Of a stretch of DNA of 64,000 nucleotides, positions 26,504-34,284 are shown in pieces. The notes beneath the pieces were generated by a model that made no database searches, had not been told where the DNA came from, and saw nothing but the letters and a program-made list of their open reading frames with translations. Position 1 is the first letter of the stretch. The number at the start of each line of letters is the position of its first letter. The stretch covers positions 124,001 through 188,000 of the forward strand of contig JBIKIQ010000003.1 in NCBI GenBank assembly GCA_044361535.1, in the 5' to 3' direction. The stretch is from UBA952 sp044361535. Lineage in GTDB: Bacteria > Bacteroidota > Bacteroidia > Flavobacteriales_D > Crocinitomicaceae. A program made the position numbers and the translations under genes.

Positions 26504-28048
26504 TTAGTTTAATATACTCCACCAAGAAAACGCAATAATTAGCAAGAAACAAGCCCCAAGAAATAGAGCGAAAATAAATCGTTTTATGAAAAGTTTTTTG
26601 TCATCTACAATTGCATGCATTCTTTGCTCAACCTCCTTTTGCTGGTTTTCGGTTAGAAAAGTTACAGCTATCCAAATAACAGTCGTTAAAATTGTTACAA
26701 CTACCACCCGTGCCTCCTCCACTGGAAATGGCGCTAGAGGTAAAAATGCATGAATTTTTGGATAGAGTAAAGTAAAAACTGCCGAACTAAACATAGCACT
26801 TAACTGCGACCATGCATTTATTCGATACCAAATCCAGCGCAGTATATATACCGGTGCAACACCCGCAGCAATTGAAAATGTGATTTTTATTACACTTTGT
26901 AAACTTTCAACCTGCAGAGCGAATATCATTGAAAGAAGACTTAGTACAAACATTGAAGAGAAAGAAATAATACGAATGGATTTTTCCGATGCTTTTGGTT
27001 TTATATAGTGTTTATAGGCATCAATGGTTAAAAAGGAAGCTCCCCAATTGAGCAAAGACTCTGCTGTGGTAATGAACATCCCAAAAAATGCTAAGAAAAC
27101 AAGAGGTTTAACTATTTGAGGCACCGTTTCAAAAACGCTCTTTACATAATGTATTTCATTGATGGTTTGAGAAGAGTTTAACCCTAAAATCATCAATATA
27201 TGAGCGATAGTGAAAAACCCAATCACTAATGAAATTGCTATCGGTACAAGACCAGTAAGTAACGCCCCTTTTTTATTCTTTACGGCTGTAAATCGAGCCA
27301 TTTCTGGTCCTCCACCATCAAATAAATAACAGCTCCACCACTGAATACCGAGAAATACAAAAATTGAGAACCAGCTGTAAGTGTCATTTGGAGATGGCGC
27401 AAAAGATTTTTTCTCTGGATGTTCTTCTAAAAATGTAAACAATCCATCCCAGCCATTGCCCGCATTCCAAATAGAAAGTAAAATGATAACAAATCCAATA
27501 AAATAAACTACTGCATGAAAAGCATCTGTTTTTAGTTTAATTGTTAAAATGTTTTTAAGTGAATAGATTGCTAGAACAACACCAGTAATTGCTATTGAGG
27601 TCGATTCATTTAGGTTGAAATAGATTTGAACAACACGTGAAAAACCTAAAACATGAAAACAAAGTGAAAGGGCAACAACCAAACCACCGACATAAATTGC
27701 TCGAAACAAATGTAGAATTTCCCCACTTTTCCCAGGATAGCGAAATAGTATGAATTGATTATCTGTTATGAAGTTTAATTTTTGCCAAAGAGGGGCAAAT
27801 ACGAGAGGGATTATAAATACACCCAACCAACTACTCCAAACGAGCCACATTCCTTTCATGCCATGTTCGGCAATCAAACCGGTTAAAAATTGACCTTGAT
27901 CTACTGACAAATACAGCATAAATAGGGACAATCCGGAAATGAACCACGAAACTTTCTTATTGGAATTAAATACCGAATGATACCACTCCTTTTTTTGGAT
28001 AAAAGTGAGTGCAAAAATCACTACAAGATAAATCGCAAAGATTAGCAC
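26504..28048 (-). CDS. Sodium:solute symporter family transporter
   Basis: The 514-residue protein is almost entirely membrane-embedded, with about 13 hydrophobic segments in the LeuT-like SSS arrangement. A typical motif is GGGPEMARFTAVKNKKGALLTGLVPIAISL, and the early FISGLSLFMLYLSVDQGQFLTGLIAEHG matches the sodium-site helix region. The start is GTG (28046-28048); no ATG is available upstream. The substrate cannot be inferred; sugars, amino acids and sialic acids are all moved by this family. It converges with bshB1, leaving 3 bases between stops. Confidence 0.88.
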   Translation of the reverse strand: MLIFAIYLVVIFALTFIQKKEWYHSVFNSNKKVSWFISGLSLFMLYLSVDQGQFLTGLIAEHGMKGMWLVWSSWLGVFIIPLVFAPLWQKLNFITDNQFILFRYPGKSGEILHLFRAIYVGGLVVALSLCFHVLGFSRVVQIYFNLNESTSIAITGVVLAIYSLKNILTIKLKTDAFHAVVYFIGFVIILLSIWNAGNGWDGLFTFLEEHPEKKSFAPSPNDTYSWFSIFVFLGIQWWSCYLFDGGGPEMARFTAVKNKKGALLTGLVPIAISLVIGFFTIAHILMILGLNSSQTINEIHYVKSVFETVPQIVKPLVFLAFFGMFITTAESLLNWGASFLTIDAYKHYIKPKASEKSIRIISFSSMFVLSLLSMIFALQVESLQSVIKITFSIAAGVAPVYILRWIWYRINAWSQLSAMFSSAVFTLLYPKIHAFLPLAPFPVEEARVVVVTILTTVIWIAVTFLTENQQKEVEQRMHAIVDDKKLFIKRFIFALFLGACFLLIIAFSWWSILN

Positions 28049-28219
28049 GGTTACAAAGGTATAGTAAGAATTTTGATCCCGTTCATATAAAAACAGATTT
28101 GTAAAAAAAGTGCATGAGTATTGTTAATTCTTTTTTCAGATTATTCTATTTTTAAATTTGTATGCATCCACCACCCTTTACCAACTTTTTTCGTTACTTT
28201 AATAAACTGAAAAGTCTCT

Positions 28220-28768
28220 ATGCAGGAGCCAAGTCCCGATTTATTGAATAAAGCGTTTGCTTTCGATCGAAAGGCACAATTGGAATTGTATAAACTTTGC
28301 TATCCTGTTCTTATTTCAGTTGCTAGAAGGTATCGTAATAACCACGAGGACCATCTGACTTTGGTTAATAATGCTTTTATAAAAATAATTCAGTATCTGG
28401 ACAGATACCAAGAGGCACGATTTTTTAGTTGGATCAAACGAATTATCACCAATGAAATCATTGATGATTACAGGAGGAATAAAAAATACCTGCATTTATT
28501 TAAGCAAGATGCGATTATTGAGATGAATGATGGTGTTATTGCTGAGGCCGAGTATGAAATCAACGCCGCTCATCTTCAAGCTATGTTGATGGAATTGCCC
28601 GAGGGAACAAGAACTGTTTTTAATTTATTTGTAGTGGATGGTTTTTCTCACAAAGAAATTGGAGAGATGCTCGGAATCTCAGAGCAAACATCCAAGTGGC
28701 ACACGAAAATAGCACGTAAAAAATTAAAAGAACTTTTAAAACTTGAATTAAGTCATGAAACACGATGA
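28220..28768 (+). CDS. ECF-type RNA polymerase sigma factor
   Basis: The 182-residue sigma-70-family protein has region 2 (about 15-85, with NAFIKIIQYLDRYQEARFFSWIKRIITNEIIDDYRR) and region 4 (about 120-178, with LPEGTRTVFNLFVVDGFSHKEIGEMLGISEQTSKWHTKIARKKL). Regions 1.1 and 3 are absent, which defines the ECF group. Its stop lies 14 bases inside the next gene, a predicted membrane partner that is probably its regulator. A lone -7-like TAAATTTG occurs at 28153-28160. The target promoters and signal are unknown. Confidence 0.93.
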   Translation: MQEPSPDLLNKAFAFDRKAQLELYKLCYPVLISVARRYRNNHEDHLTLVNNAFIKIIQYLDRYQEARFFSWIKRIITNEIIDDYRRNKKYLHLFKQDAIIEMNDGVIAEAEYEINAAHLQAMLMELPEGTRTVFNLFVVDGFSHKEIGEMLGISEQTSKWHTKIARKKLKELLKLELSHETR

Positions 28769-30131
28769 ACAAGTAGATGAATTCTTCAGAAATGGGTTCA
28801 ATCCTGATTTTTCAGAAGAAATTCCGCACGATTTTATGGCTGATGTAAATCAAAAATTGGATCAACTAGCACAAAACAAAAGAAAAAAAAGAGTACCTAT
28901 ATATTGGTGGGTAGCAGGAGTGTTTAGCCTTGCCGGGCTTATATTATTGGCCTATTCCTTTACCCAATCACAAGGTATAAAACCAACTGCTCAATTAAAA
29001 AACAGATCAGTAAAGGAAGTAGATTTAACTTCTGCCATCAAACAGCCATCAAAAGTAAATAAAGGGTTAGCTATGAATCATGGGCAAGCAAACTCAATGG
29101 ACAGTAAAGGAAACTCTATGTCTTCTTTAGATTTTAGTAATCCTGATTCTCAAGTAAGTTCTGAAATACCAGAATTCAGTCAAAATTCTAATCATATTAT
29201 TTCAAACGTGCTCGAGGAGAATAAATCAAATAAAGCAATTGGAGATCTTGTAGAAATGGAAGTAAAGCAAACAATCCAAACGGATTCCTCTTTTCAAACG
29301 ATACAATCTTCAAATAAATGGGCTGAAATGGAGAAAGATACGGAAGCAACAATGCCTCCAGACCAAATTAGTATCCAAAACACACACACAATTCAAGTTG
29401 ACTCTAATGAAATTCCTAAGATAAAAGAAACAGCTGTAGTTATTCCTTCTTCAATGAGTGAATCTTTGAAGGCACATGATAGTTTAAAGCTGAATAATAA
29501 GAGAATTGGATATTCGCTTTCATTTTATTCAGGAGTAAGTGGAATTTTTCATAAGGTATTGGCACCTAATTCCTCGTTTGACTCATTTTCCTCAACAAAT
29601 TCGATTACTCCAGAAGACTATAGAAACAAGAGAAAAATGGAAGAAAAATCATTCACTTCTTTGGATATGGCTATCCGGGTTGGAATGAATTGTAAAAGAG
29701 TTAGTTTTTCTACGGGCATAGATTATTTTGTTTGGGGCGAACGAACCTATTATTCAAATGTCAATTACAATGCTCAATACCAAAACATGTATCGATTTTT
29801 AAACATTCCACTTATACTCGGTTATCAATTTCAAAAAGGGTCATTTTGCATTCAGCCTTCGCTTGGCTTTTCATTAGGATTTTTGGCACGGGAGGTGTTT
29901 GGCTATTATTTGAATGTAGACAACATATCCTCGTCTTATCAAGCTAATATAAGTAAACGAATAGCCACCTTTCATTCAGGAGTTGAATTTTCATATTTTT
30001 CCCAATCGGGAATTAAGGTATCGGTAAGCCCTGTTTTTAGAAAATCTTTGACGCCTGTTGTTAAAAGTGAACTTGCAAGAAACAGTTATTCGTCGCTTGG
30101 GTTGCAACTTGGCATTGGTTATCGATGGTAA
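28755..30131 (+). CDS. Predicted anti-sigma-like protein with inner-membrane helix and C-terminal barrel-like domain
   Basis: The 458-residue protein overlaps the ECF sigma gene by 14 bases and is probably its partner. Residues 1-47 are polar and would be cytoplasmic, 48-69 form one clear membrane helix after a KRKKR positive patch, about 75-245 is a low-complexity Ser/Asn/Gln/Lys-rich linker, and about 250-458 shows alternating aromatic strands ending in YSSLGLQLGIGYRW, like an outer-membrane beta-barrel. No signal peptide is present. I do not recognise a classical zinc anti-sigma motif. The combination suggests a protein that spans from cytoplasm to outer membrane, but this is inference; the C-terminal region could also be a soluble beta domain. 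Confidence 0.72.
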   Translation: MKHDEQVDEFFRNGFNPDFSEEIPHDFMADVNQKLDQLAQNKRKKRVPIYWWVAGVFSLAGLILLAYSFTQSQGIKPTAQLKNRSVKEVDLTSAIKQPSKVNKGLAMNHGQANSMDSKGNSMSSLDFSNPDSQVSSEIPEFSQNSNHIISNVLEENKSNKAIGDLVEMEVKQTIQTDSSFQTIQSSNKWAEMEKDTEATMPPDQISIQNTHTIQVDSNEIPKIKETAVVIPSSMSESLKAHDSLKLNNKRIGYSLSFYSGVSGIFHKVLAPNSSFDSFSSTNSITPEDYRNKRKMEEKSFTSLDMAIRVGMNCKRVSFSTGIDYFVWGERTYYSNVNYNAQYQNMYRFLNIPLILGYQFQKGSFCIQPSLGFSLGFLAREVFGYYLNVDNISSSYQANISKRIATFHSGVEFSYFSQSGIKVSVSPVFRKSLTPVVKSELARNSYSSLGLQLGIGYRW

Positions 30132-30287
30132 TTACTATTTAGTTGTAATATGAAAGACTAGAAATTGTTTTGAGTTGACAAAACAAAATTTAACCATTTT
30201 CTGAATAACAGGGATTTATGAAAAATGAAAATGCCTTGAAACAGATTCTAAAGTGAATTTAAAACTCTTCAAATTCAGTTGATTTTC

Positions 30288-30317
30288 TTGGTATTTCAGA
30301 ATGTTTTCGTACCTTTG
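30288..30317 (+). promoter_or_regulatory. Bacteroidota-type promoter for rpsF-rpsR-rplI
   Basis: TTG (30288-30290), a 19-base spacer and TACCTTTG (30310-30317) are an exact fit to the consensus. The rpsF ATG follows 23 bases later. A strong promoter is expected for ribosomal protein genes. Confidence 0.75.
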
Positions 30318-30340
30318 CACCCCTAATTAATTTTTATATT

Positions 30341-30688
30341 ATGAATTTATACGAAACTGTTTTCATTTTAACTCCCGTTTTGTCTGATGATCAGGCAAAG
30401 GAAGCAGTGCAAAAGGTAGAGAAAGAAATACAATCTCTAGGCGGAAAAGTCCTGCACACCGAGAACTGGGGCCTCCGCAAATTGGCTTATCCAATTCAAA
30501 AAAAATCAACAGGTTTTTATTTTTTAATCGAATACAGCGCTCCAGGTACTTTGGTTGCTGATTTTGAATTAATGATGAAACGTGATGAAAGAATGATCCG
30601 TTTTTTAACAGTAAAAATGGATGAGCATCATGCTGCTTATGCTGAAAAACGCAAAGTGCGTTTGGGATATAAAAAAGCAGAAGCTTAA
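30341..30688 (+). CDS. rpsF: 30S ribosomal protein S6
   Basis: S6 binds 16S rRNA together with S18 in the platform of the small subunit. The 115-residue protein has the family pattern: LYETVFILTPVLSDDQ at the start, then LGGKVLHTENWGLRKLAYPIQKKSTGFYFLIEY and a helical second half with MKRDERMIRFLTVKMDEH. It is followed by rpsR after 30 bases and by rplI. The gene for single-stranded-DNA-binding protein that sits between rpsF and rpsR in many Firmicutes is absent here, as expected for Bacteroidota. Confidence 0.97.
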   Translation: MNLYETVFILTPVLSDDQAKEAVQKVEKEIQSLGGKVLHTENWGLRKLAYPIQKKSTGFYFLIEYSAPGTLVADFELMMKRDERMIRFLTVKMDEHHAAYAEKRKVRLGYKKAEA

Positions 30689-30718
30689 TTAATTGTTGAA
30701 TTTTTAAATTAAAAGGAT

Positions 30719-30979
30719 ATGTCAAACGATATTAGATACCTAACCCCGATTAACATTGATATTAAAAGGGAAAAATATTGCCGTTTCAAAAAGAGCGGAA
30801 TTAAATTTATTGATTACAAAGATGCTGACTACTTATTAAAGTTAGTTAATGAACAAGGTAAAATTTTGCCAAGAAGATTAACAGGAACTTCAGCAAAATA
30901 TCAGAAAAAAGTTAGTCAAGCAATTAAACGTGCACGTCACTTGGCTTTAATGCCTTATGTTGCCGATTTATTAAAATAA
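30719..30979 (+). CDS. rpsR: 30S ribosomal protein S18
   Basis: This is the 86-residue partner of S6 in the 30S platform. Its conserved core is easily seen: YCRFKKSGIKFIDYKD, ILPRRLTGTSAKYQKKVSQAIKRARHLALMPY. The N-terminal cysteine (C21 in KYCRFKK) is single and so does not form the zinc-binding set seen in some S18 proteins. It lies between rpsF and rplI, 10 bases before the latter. Confidence 0.97.
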   Translation: MSNDIRYLTPINIDIKREKYCRFKKSGIKFIDYKDADYLLKLVNEQGKILPRRLTGTSAKYQKKVSQAIKRARHLALMPYVADLLK

Positions 30980-30989
30980 TTAAATAGTC

Positions 30990-31436
30990 ATGGAAGTAAT
31001 CTTAAAGAAAAACGTAGATAAACTTGGCTACGCAAACGAAATCGTTAAAGTTAAGCCAGGGTATGGAAGAAATTTCTTAATACCTCAAGGGTATGCTATT
31101 CTAGCAACTGCTTCAGCGAAAAAAGCGCACGAAGAAGTAATGCGTCAAAAGGCACATAAAGAAACTAAATTAGCAGCTGAGGCAAAAGAATTGGCATCAA
31201 AACTTGCTGAATCAAAGGTTTCAATTGTTACGAAAGCAGGAGAGAATGGTAAAATTTTCGGTTCTGTAAACACAGTTCAGTTATCTGAAGCGTTGAAAAA
31301 AGCTGGTTTTGAAATAGATCGTCGTTCTATCAGCATCAAAAACGAACCAATAAAAGAAGTTGGTACATACGAAGCTGAGGCAAACCTTTTCAAAGGAGTG
31401 AAACAATTATTCTCTTTTGAAGTAGTTGCTGAATAA
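30990..31436 (+). CDS. rplI: 50S ribosomal protein L9
   Basis: L9 has two RNA-binding domains joined by a long helix. The 148-residue protein shows the N-terminal domain (MEVILKKNVDKLGYANEIVKVKPGYGRNFLIPQGYA), the connecting helix (about 40-75, rich in Ala, Lys and Glu) and the C-terminal domain (GKIFGSVNTVQLSEALKKAGFEIDRRSI). The length is normal. It is the last gene of the rpsF operon and is followed by a strong terminator. Confidence 0.97.
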   Translation: MEVILKKNVDKLGYANEIVKVKPGYGRNFLIPQGYAILATASAKKAHEEVMRQKAHKETKLAAEAKELASKLAESKVSIVTKAGENGKIFGSVNTVQLSEALKKAGFEIDRRSISIKNEPIKEVGTYEAEANLFKGVKQLFSFEVVAE

Positions 31437-31457
31437 TAAAAACACAAATTTTTGTAA

Positions 31458-31482
31458 GGGAGCTGATTAAGCTCCCTTTTTT
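31458..31482 (+). terminator. Rho-independent terminator after rplI
   Basis: GGGAGCT (31458-31464) pairs with AGCTCCC (31470-31476) around a 5-base loop, followed by six T. The stop codon of the convergent glycosyltransferase gene lies in the loop. The minus-strand reading lacks a good T run, so the hairpin mainly serves the ribosomal operon. Confidence 0.88.
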
Positions 31483-32477
31483 ATTTCATTAAAAATGGTT
31501 TCAACACTAATTTTTTCAATGCAAGCGCATTCTTTCCTTTTTGCACATAATGGACAATTTGAATCAAACACAACCGCTTCAGCGTTTTTACCCAAAGGCC
31601 TCCATCTGCCAGGATGAATGGGTCGTTTAGAAGAAAACAATCCAATTGCCTTAATTCCACACAATCCTGCAATATGCAGTGGACCTGTAGAACAAGCAAC
31701 CAAGGCAGAACTTTTGGAAATAACGTAAATAAGTTGGTTTAAACTCATTTTTCCAGTAGTATCCAGAATAGCTGAATTAGTTGGTATTTTTGAACGAAAT
31801 AGTTTACCTTCATTTTCAGTTCCGGTAAAAATCACATTCCAGCCATCCTGAACTAATAGGTTTGCAAGTGCAAGATAATTTTCTATTGGCCATTCCTTAG
31901 CACTTCCTTGTGATTTAGGATGGAGAATAACAATTTTTTTTGATGAATCAATAATTAGTTGAATTTCTGCGGGCAAGTCCTCCTTTTCAACTTTCCAAAA
32001 ATGCTGAGAAGTGTTAATTTCTTCCCAACTTGGAATTGATTTTAAACCTAAAGGACGGAGCAGTTCAAAATTTAATTGAGCTTCATGTAAATCAGACTTT
32101 TTTCGAGAAAAATCTATTCGGTAGTTACACGTTAAGAAATGAAATATCCGATGGGAAGTACCAATTCTAGCCGTAATTTTTGCTTTTTTAGCCAAAGAGG
32201 CTATTTCCTTATTGGGAAAAATATGGATGATAGTATCGGCTTGTAGTGCTCGTAGAAAAATTACTTTCTCGGAACTTGGCAATAATTGAATCTCATCCCA
32301 ACTAATAAATTTATCGATAGAAGTACAGTTCTCAATAACTGGTTTGGTATATTCTTTTCCTAAAAAAACAAGTTCAGTTTTTGGAAAATTTTCTTTTAGC
32401 CAATAACACATCGGAAATGTTAATACCACATCACCTATGCTGTCTGTTCTTGAAATGATTATTCGCTTTGGATTCAT
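31467..32477 (-). CDS. Glycosyltransferase family 9 (heptosyltransferase-like)
   Basis: The 336-residue enzyme resembles ADP-heptose:LPS heptosyltransferases. It opens with RIIISRTDSIGDVVLTFPMCYWLKENFP (the glycine-rich donor-domain loop and catalytic Asp in DSIGD). It has the C-terminal nucleotide-sugar block with VACSTGPLHIAGLCGIKAIGLFSSKRPIHPGRWRP. A C-terminal cluster CPLCAKRKECAC is a distinctive ending. It would act on the cytoplasmic face in LPS core assembly. The start makes an ATGA overlap with the GT2 gene, placing it last in a four-gene envelope operon. Confidence 0.92.
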   Translation of the reverse strand: MNPKRIIISRTDSIGDVVLTFPMCYWLKENFPKTELVFLGKEYTKPVIENCTSIDKFISWDEIQLLPSSEKVIFLRALQADTIIHIFPNKEIASLAKKAKITARIGTSHRIFHFLTCNYRIDFSRKKSDLHEAQLNFELLRPLGLKSIPSWEEINTSQHFWKVEKEDLPAEIQLIIDSSKKIVILHPKSQGSAKEWPIENYLALANLLVQDGWNVIFTGTENEGKLFRSKIPTNSAILDTTGKMSLNQLIYVISKSSALVACSTGPLHIAGLCGIKAIGLFSSKRPIHPGRWRPLGKNAEAVVFDSNCPLCAKRKECACIEKISVETIFNEIKKGA

Positions 32478-33220
32478 TTTAGTTGACTTAGCATTTGGTA
32501 TTTTCTATAGGTTGCATAAGCACTTCTATACGATATTTTTAATCCTGTAAGGCCGTCAAAAATTCCTAGTTTCAGGAAATAACTTTTTATGAATTGAGCG
32601 ATAACTTTGCCAAGTAGAGTGCTAAAATTTACTCGTTTTCCGTTTTTAAACGCTTCATTCGCTGCAATCCTACCAAAATATTCAATTTGTTTATAATGAT
32701 CTTCTTTCGTGTAATATGAATAGTGAAGGAGATCTCCTTGTAAAAACCCTACCGATGACCCATCAGTGACGTCTAACCTATCGTGTGGATTTATACCCTG
32801 CCAACGTGCATAATGTCGATTTACCAGGCGAAGTTTCGTATCAGGGTACCATCCACAAAACCGAACCCATTTACCACAGTAGTTGGTTAAACGATTGAAA
32901 CGATACCCTTTTTGTCTGGGTGATTGGAGGATTATTGTAATTGATTTTTTTAATTCATCCGATAATGCTTCATCGGCATCTAAAGAGAGAACCCATTCAT
33001 TATTAGCTTGTTGTAAGGCAAAATTCTTTTGTTGTATGTGACCTTCAAATTTATTTTGAATGACTTTGGCTCCTTTTTCTTGGCAGATCTCACGTGTTTT
33101 ATCTGTTGAAAATGAGTCTACAACAAGTATTTCCTCTGCTAAACCACTCAATGAATCAATGCAACGAGCAATATTGCGTTCTTCATTAAACGTTATAATG
33201 ACAGCAGATAGTTTGATCAT
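32474..33220 (-). CDS. Glycosyltransferase family 2 (WaaE/KdtX-like LPS core type)
   Basis: The 248-residue GT2 enzyme has KLSAVIITFNEERNIARCIDSL, EILVVDSFSTDKT, LSLDADEAL and the long middle block NYCGKWVRFCGWYPDTKLRLVNR that I associate with the WaaE/KdtX-like beta-1,4-glucosyltransferases of LPS core. I take the ATG at 33218-33220; a TTG 6 bases upstream would give a 4-base overlap with the preceding stop and cannot be excluded. The gene overlaps the GT9 gene by 4 bases. Cytoplasmic, membrane-associated action in core-oligosaccharide synthesis is likely. The sugar is unknown. Confidence 0.9.
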   Translation of the reverse strand: MIKLSAVIITFNEERNIARCIDSLSGLAEEILVVDSFSTDKTREICQEKGAKVIQNKFEGHIQQKNFALQQANNEWVLSLDADEALSDELKKSITIILQSPRQKGYRFNRLTNYCGKWVRFCGWYPDTKLRLVNRHYARWQGINPHDRLDVTDGSSVGFLQGDLLHYSYYTKEDHYKQIEYFGRIAANEAFKNGKRVNFSTLLGKVIAQFIKSYFLKLGIFDGLTGLKISYRSAYATYRKYQMLSQLK

Positions 33221-33222
33221 TG

Positions 33223-34284
33223 TCAATTTATTAATTCAACGCTCTTCCAAACAGCTTGAACTTCCCGAAGCGCTTGGGTCCAACTTGTAGTTGAAGGAGC
33301 ATCAACATAACCGCTGATACAAATAATTTTTTTGCGTTTCGGATGTAAAAAATGAAAAGCCCAAAAGGCGCCCCCGGTTCCTTTTAAAGTCTTATGTTGA
33401 AATTGAAACATCCCCCTCATTTCATATCCAGAAATACTTTTTGATGCGTTTTTTGATGTTTCAAGTTCGGGATAAATTTCTTTCAAATATTGGGTTCCCA
33501 TGTACATGTCTTCAACTTGATGTGGAACATTGTATTTTAACATGGTGTCTCTATCTTTCAATAACTGACTTAAATTAAATTGAGTTGAATCTCTAAAATC
33601 ATACTGATAGATCATAATTCCTGAAAAAATTGTCCCTGGATCTTGAGTTCCTGTCCCCGCAAATTCAATTGGTTTAGAACCAGCAGGAAATTCAATTCGA
33701 TAAAAATTATCACGCTTCCAACTTGTTTTAGACCCTTCGGGTAATTTCAGCTTAATGCCAAAATTCTGTTCAACAGAAGCGTATATTGGACTGCTGTTGT
33801 ATTTAAGATTATTTAAAATTCTTTTCCATTCATAGAAATCAAACGATGCATGAATATCGGCCATTCCATTTTTACAAACATCAACAAGCTGATTATAGTC
33901 TTTTGCTGTAACTTCAATCAACAACTGATCTGAGGCCCATGTATGGTATTTTTTCTCAATTTTTGCTTGTTTGCCCGTATAATCCCCATCAATTTTTAAG
34001 ATCAATGTATTTCTGTAACGCTTAATTGCATCTGTAAATTTGGAAGGAGTGCGATGAATTAATTCAAAAGTTGCGACATCAGGGTAATAAGGCATGATGA
34101 ATTGGGTAAGGTTTGAATCGAGATACCCATGAATTTCTGAATCCCAAATGCTCTTATCACAAACGACTAAAATTTCACCGACCTTTCCGGTAACTGTCAA
34201 TCCATTTGATGTATATTTTTTTGTTAGGCCCTGACAGCTCACAAGTACTAAAAGAATAACAAAACATAACAGAACTCTCTTCAT
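33223..34284 (-). CDS. DUF4837-family lipoprotein
   Basis: The 353-residue protein starts with a lipoprotein signal (LCFVILLVLVSC, modified cysteine near residue 17) and matches the DUF4837 proteins of Bacteroidota as I remember them (GKVGEILVVCDKSIWDSEIHGYL, FSGIMIYQYDFRDSTQF, YEMRGMFQFQ). Function is unknown. It is a periplasm-facing envelope protein by its signal. It overlaps the transglycosylase gene by one base (TAATG) and precedes two glycosyltransferase genes, so it belongs to a cell-envelope operon. Confidence 0.88.
   Translation of the reverse strand: MKRVLLCFVILLVLVSCQGLTKKYTSNGLTVTGKVGEILVVCDKSIWDSEIHGYLDSNLTQFIMPYYPDVATFELIHRTPSKFTDAIKRYRNTLILKIDGDYTGKQAKIEKKYHTWASDQLLIEVTAKDYNQLVDVCKNGMADIHASFDFYEWKRILNNLKYNSSPIYASVEQNFGIKLKLPEGSKTSWKRDNFYRIEFPAGSKPIEFAGTGTQDPGTIFSGIMIYQYDFRDSTQFNLSQLLKDRDTMLKYNVPHQVEDMYMGTQYLKEIYPELETSKNASKSISGYEMRGMFQFQHKTLKGTGGAFWAFHFLHPKRKKIICISGYVDAPSTTSWTQALREVQAVWKSVELIN

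Noticed and set aside
30363..30725. Open frame of 120 codons opposite rpsF
   Set aside because: Entirely antisense to a certain ribosomal protein gene and with a composition typical of a shadow frame.
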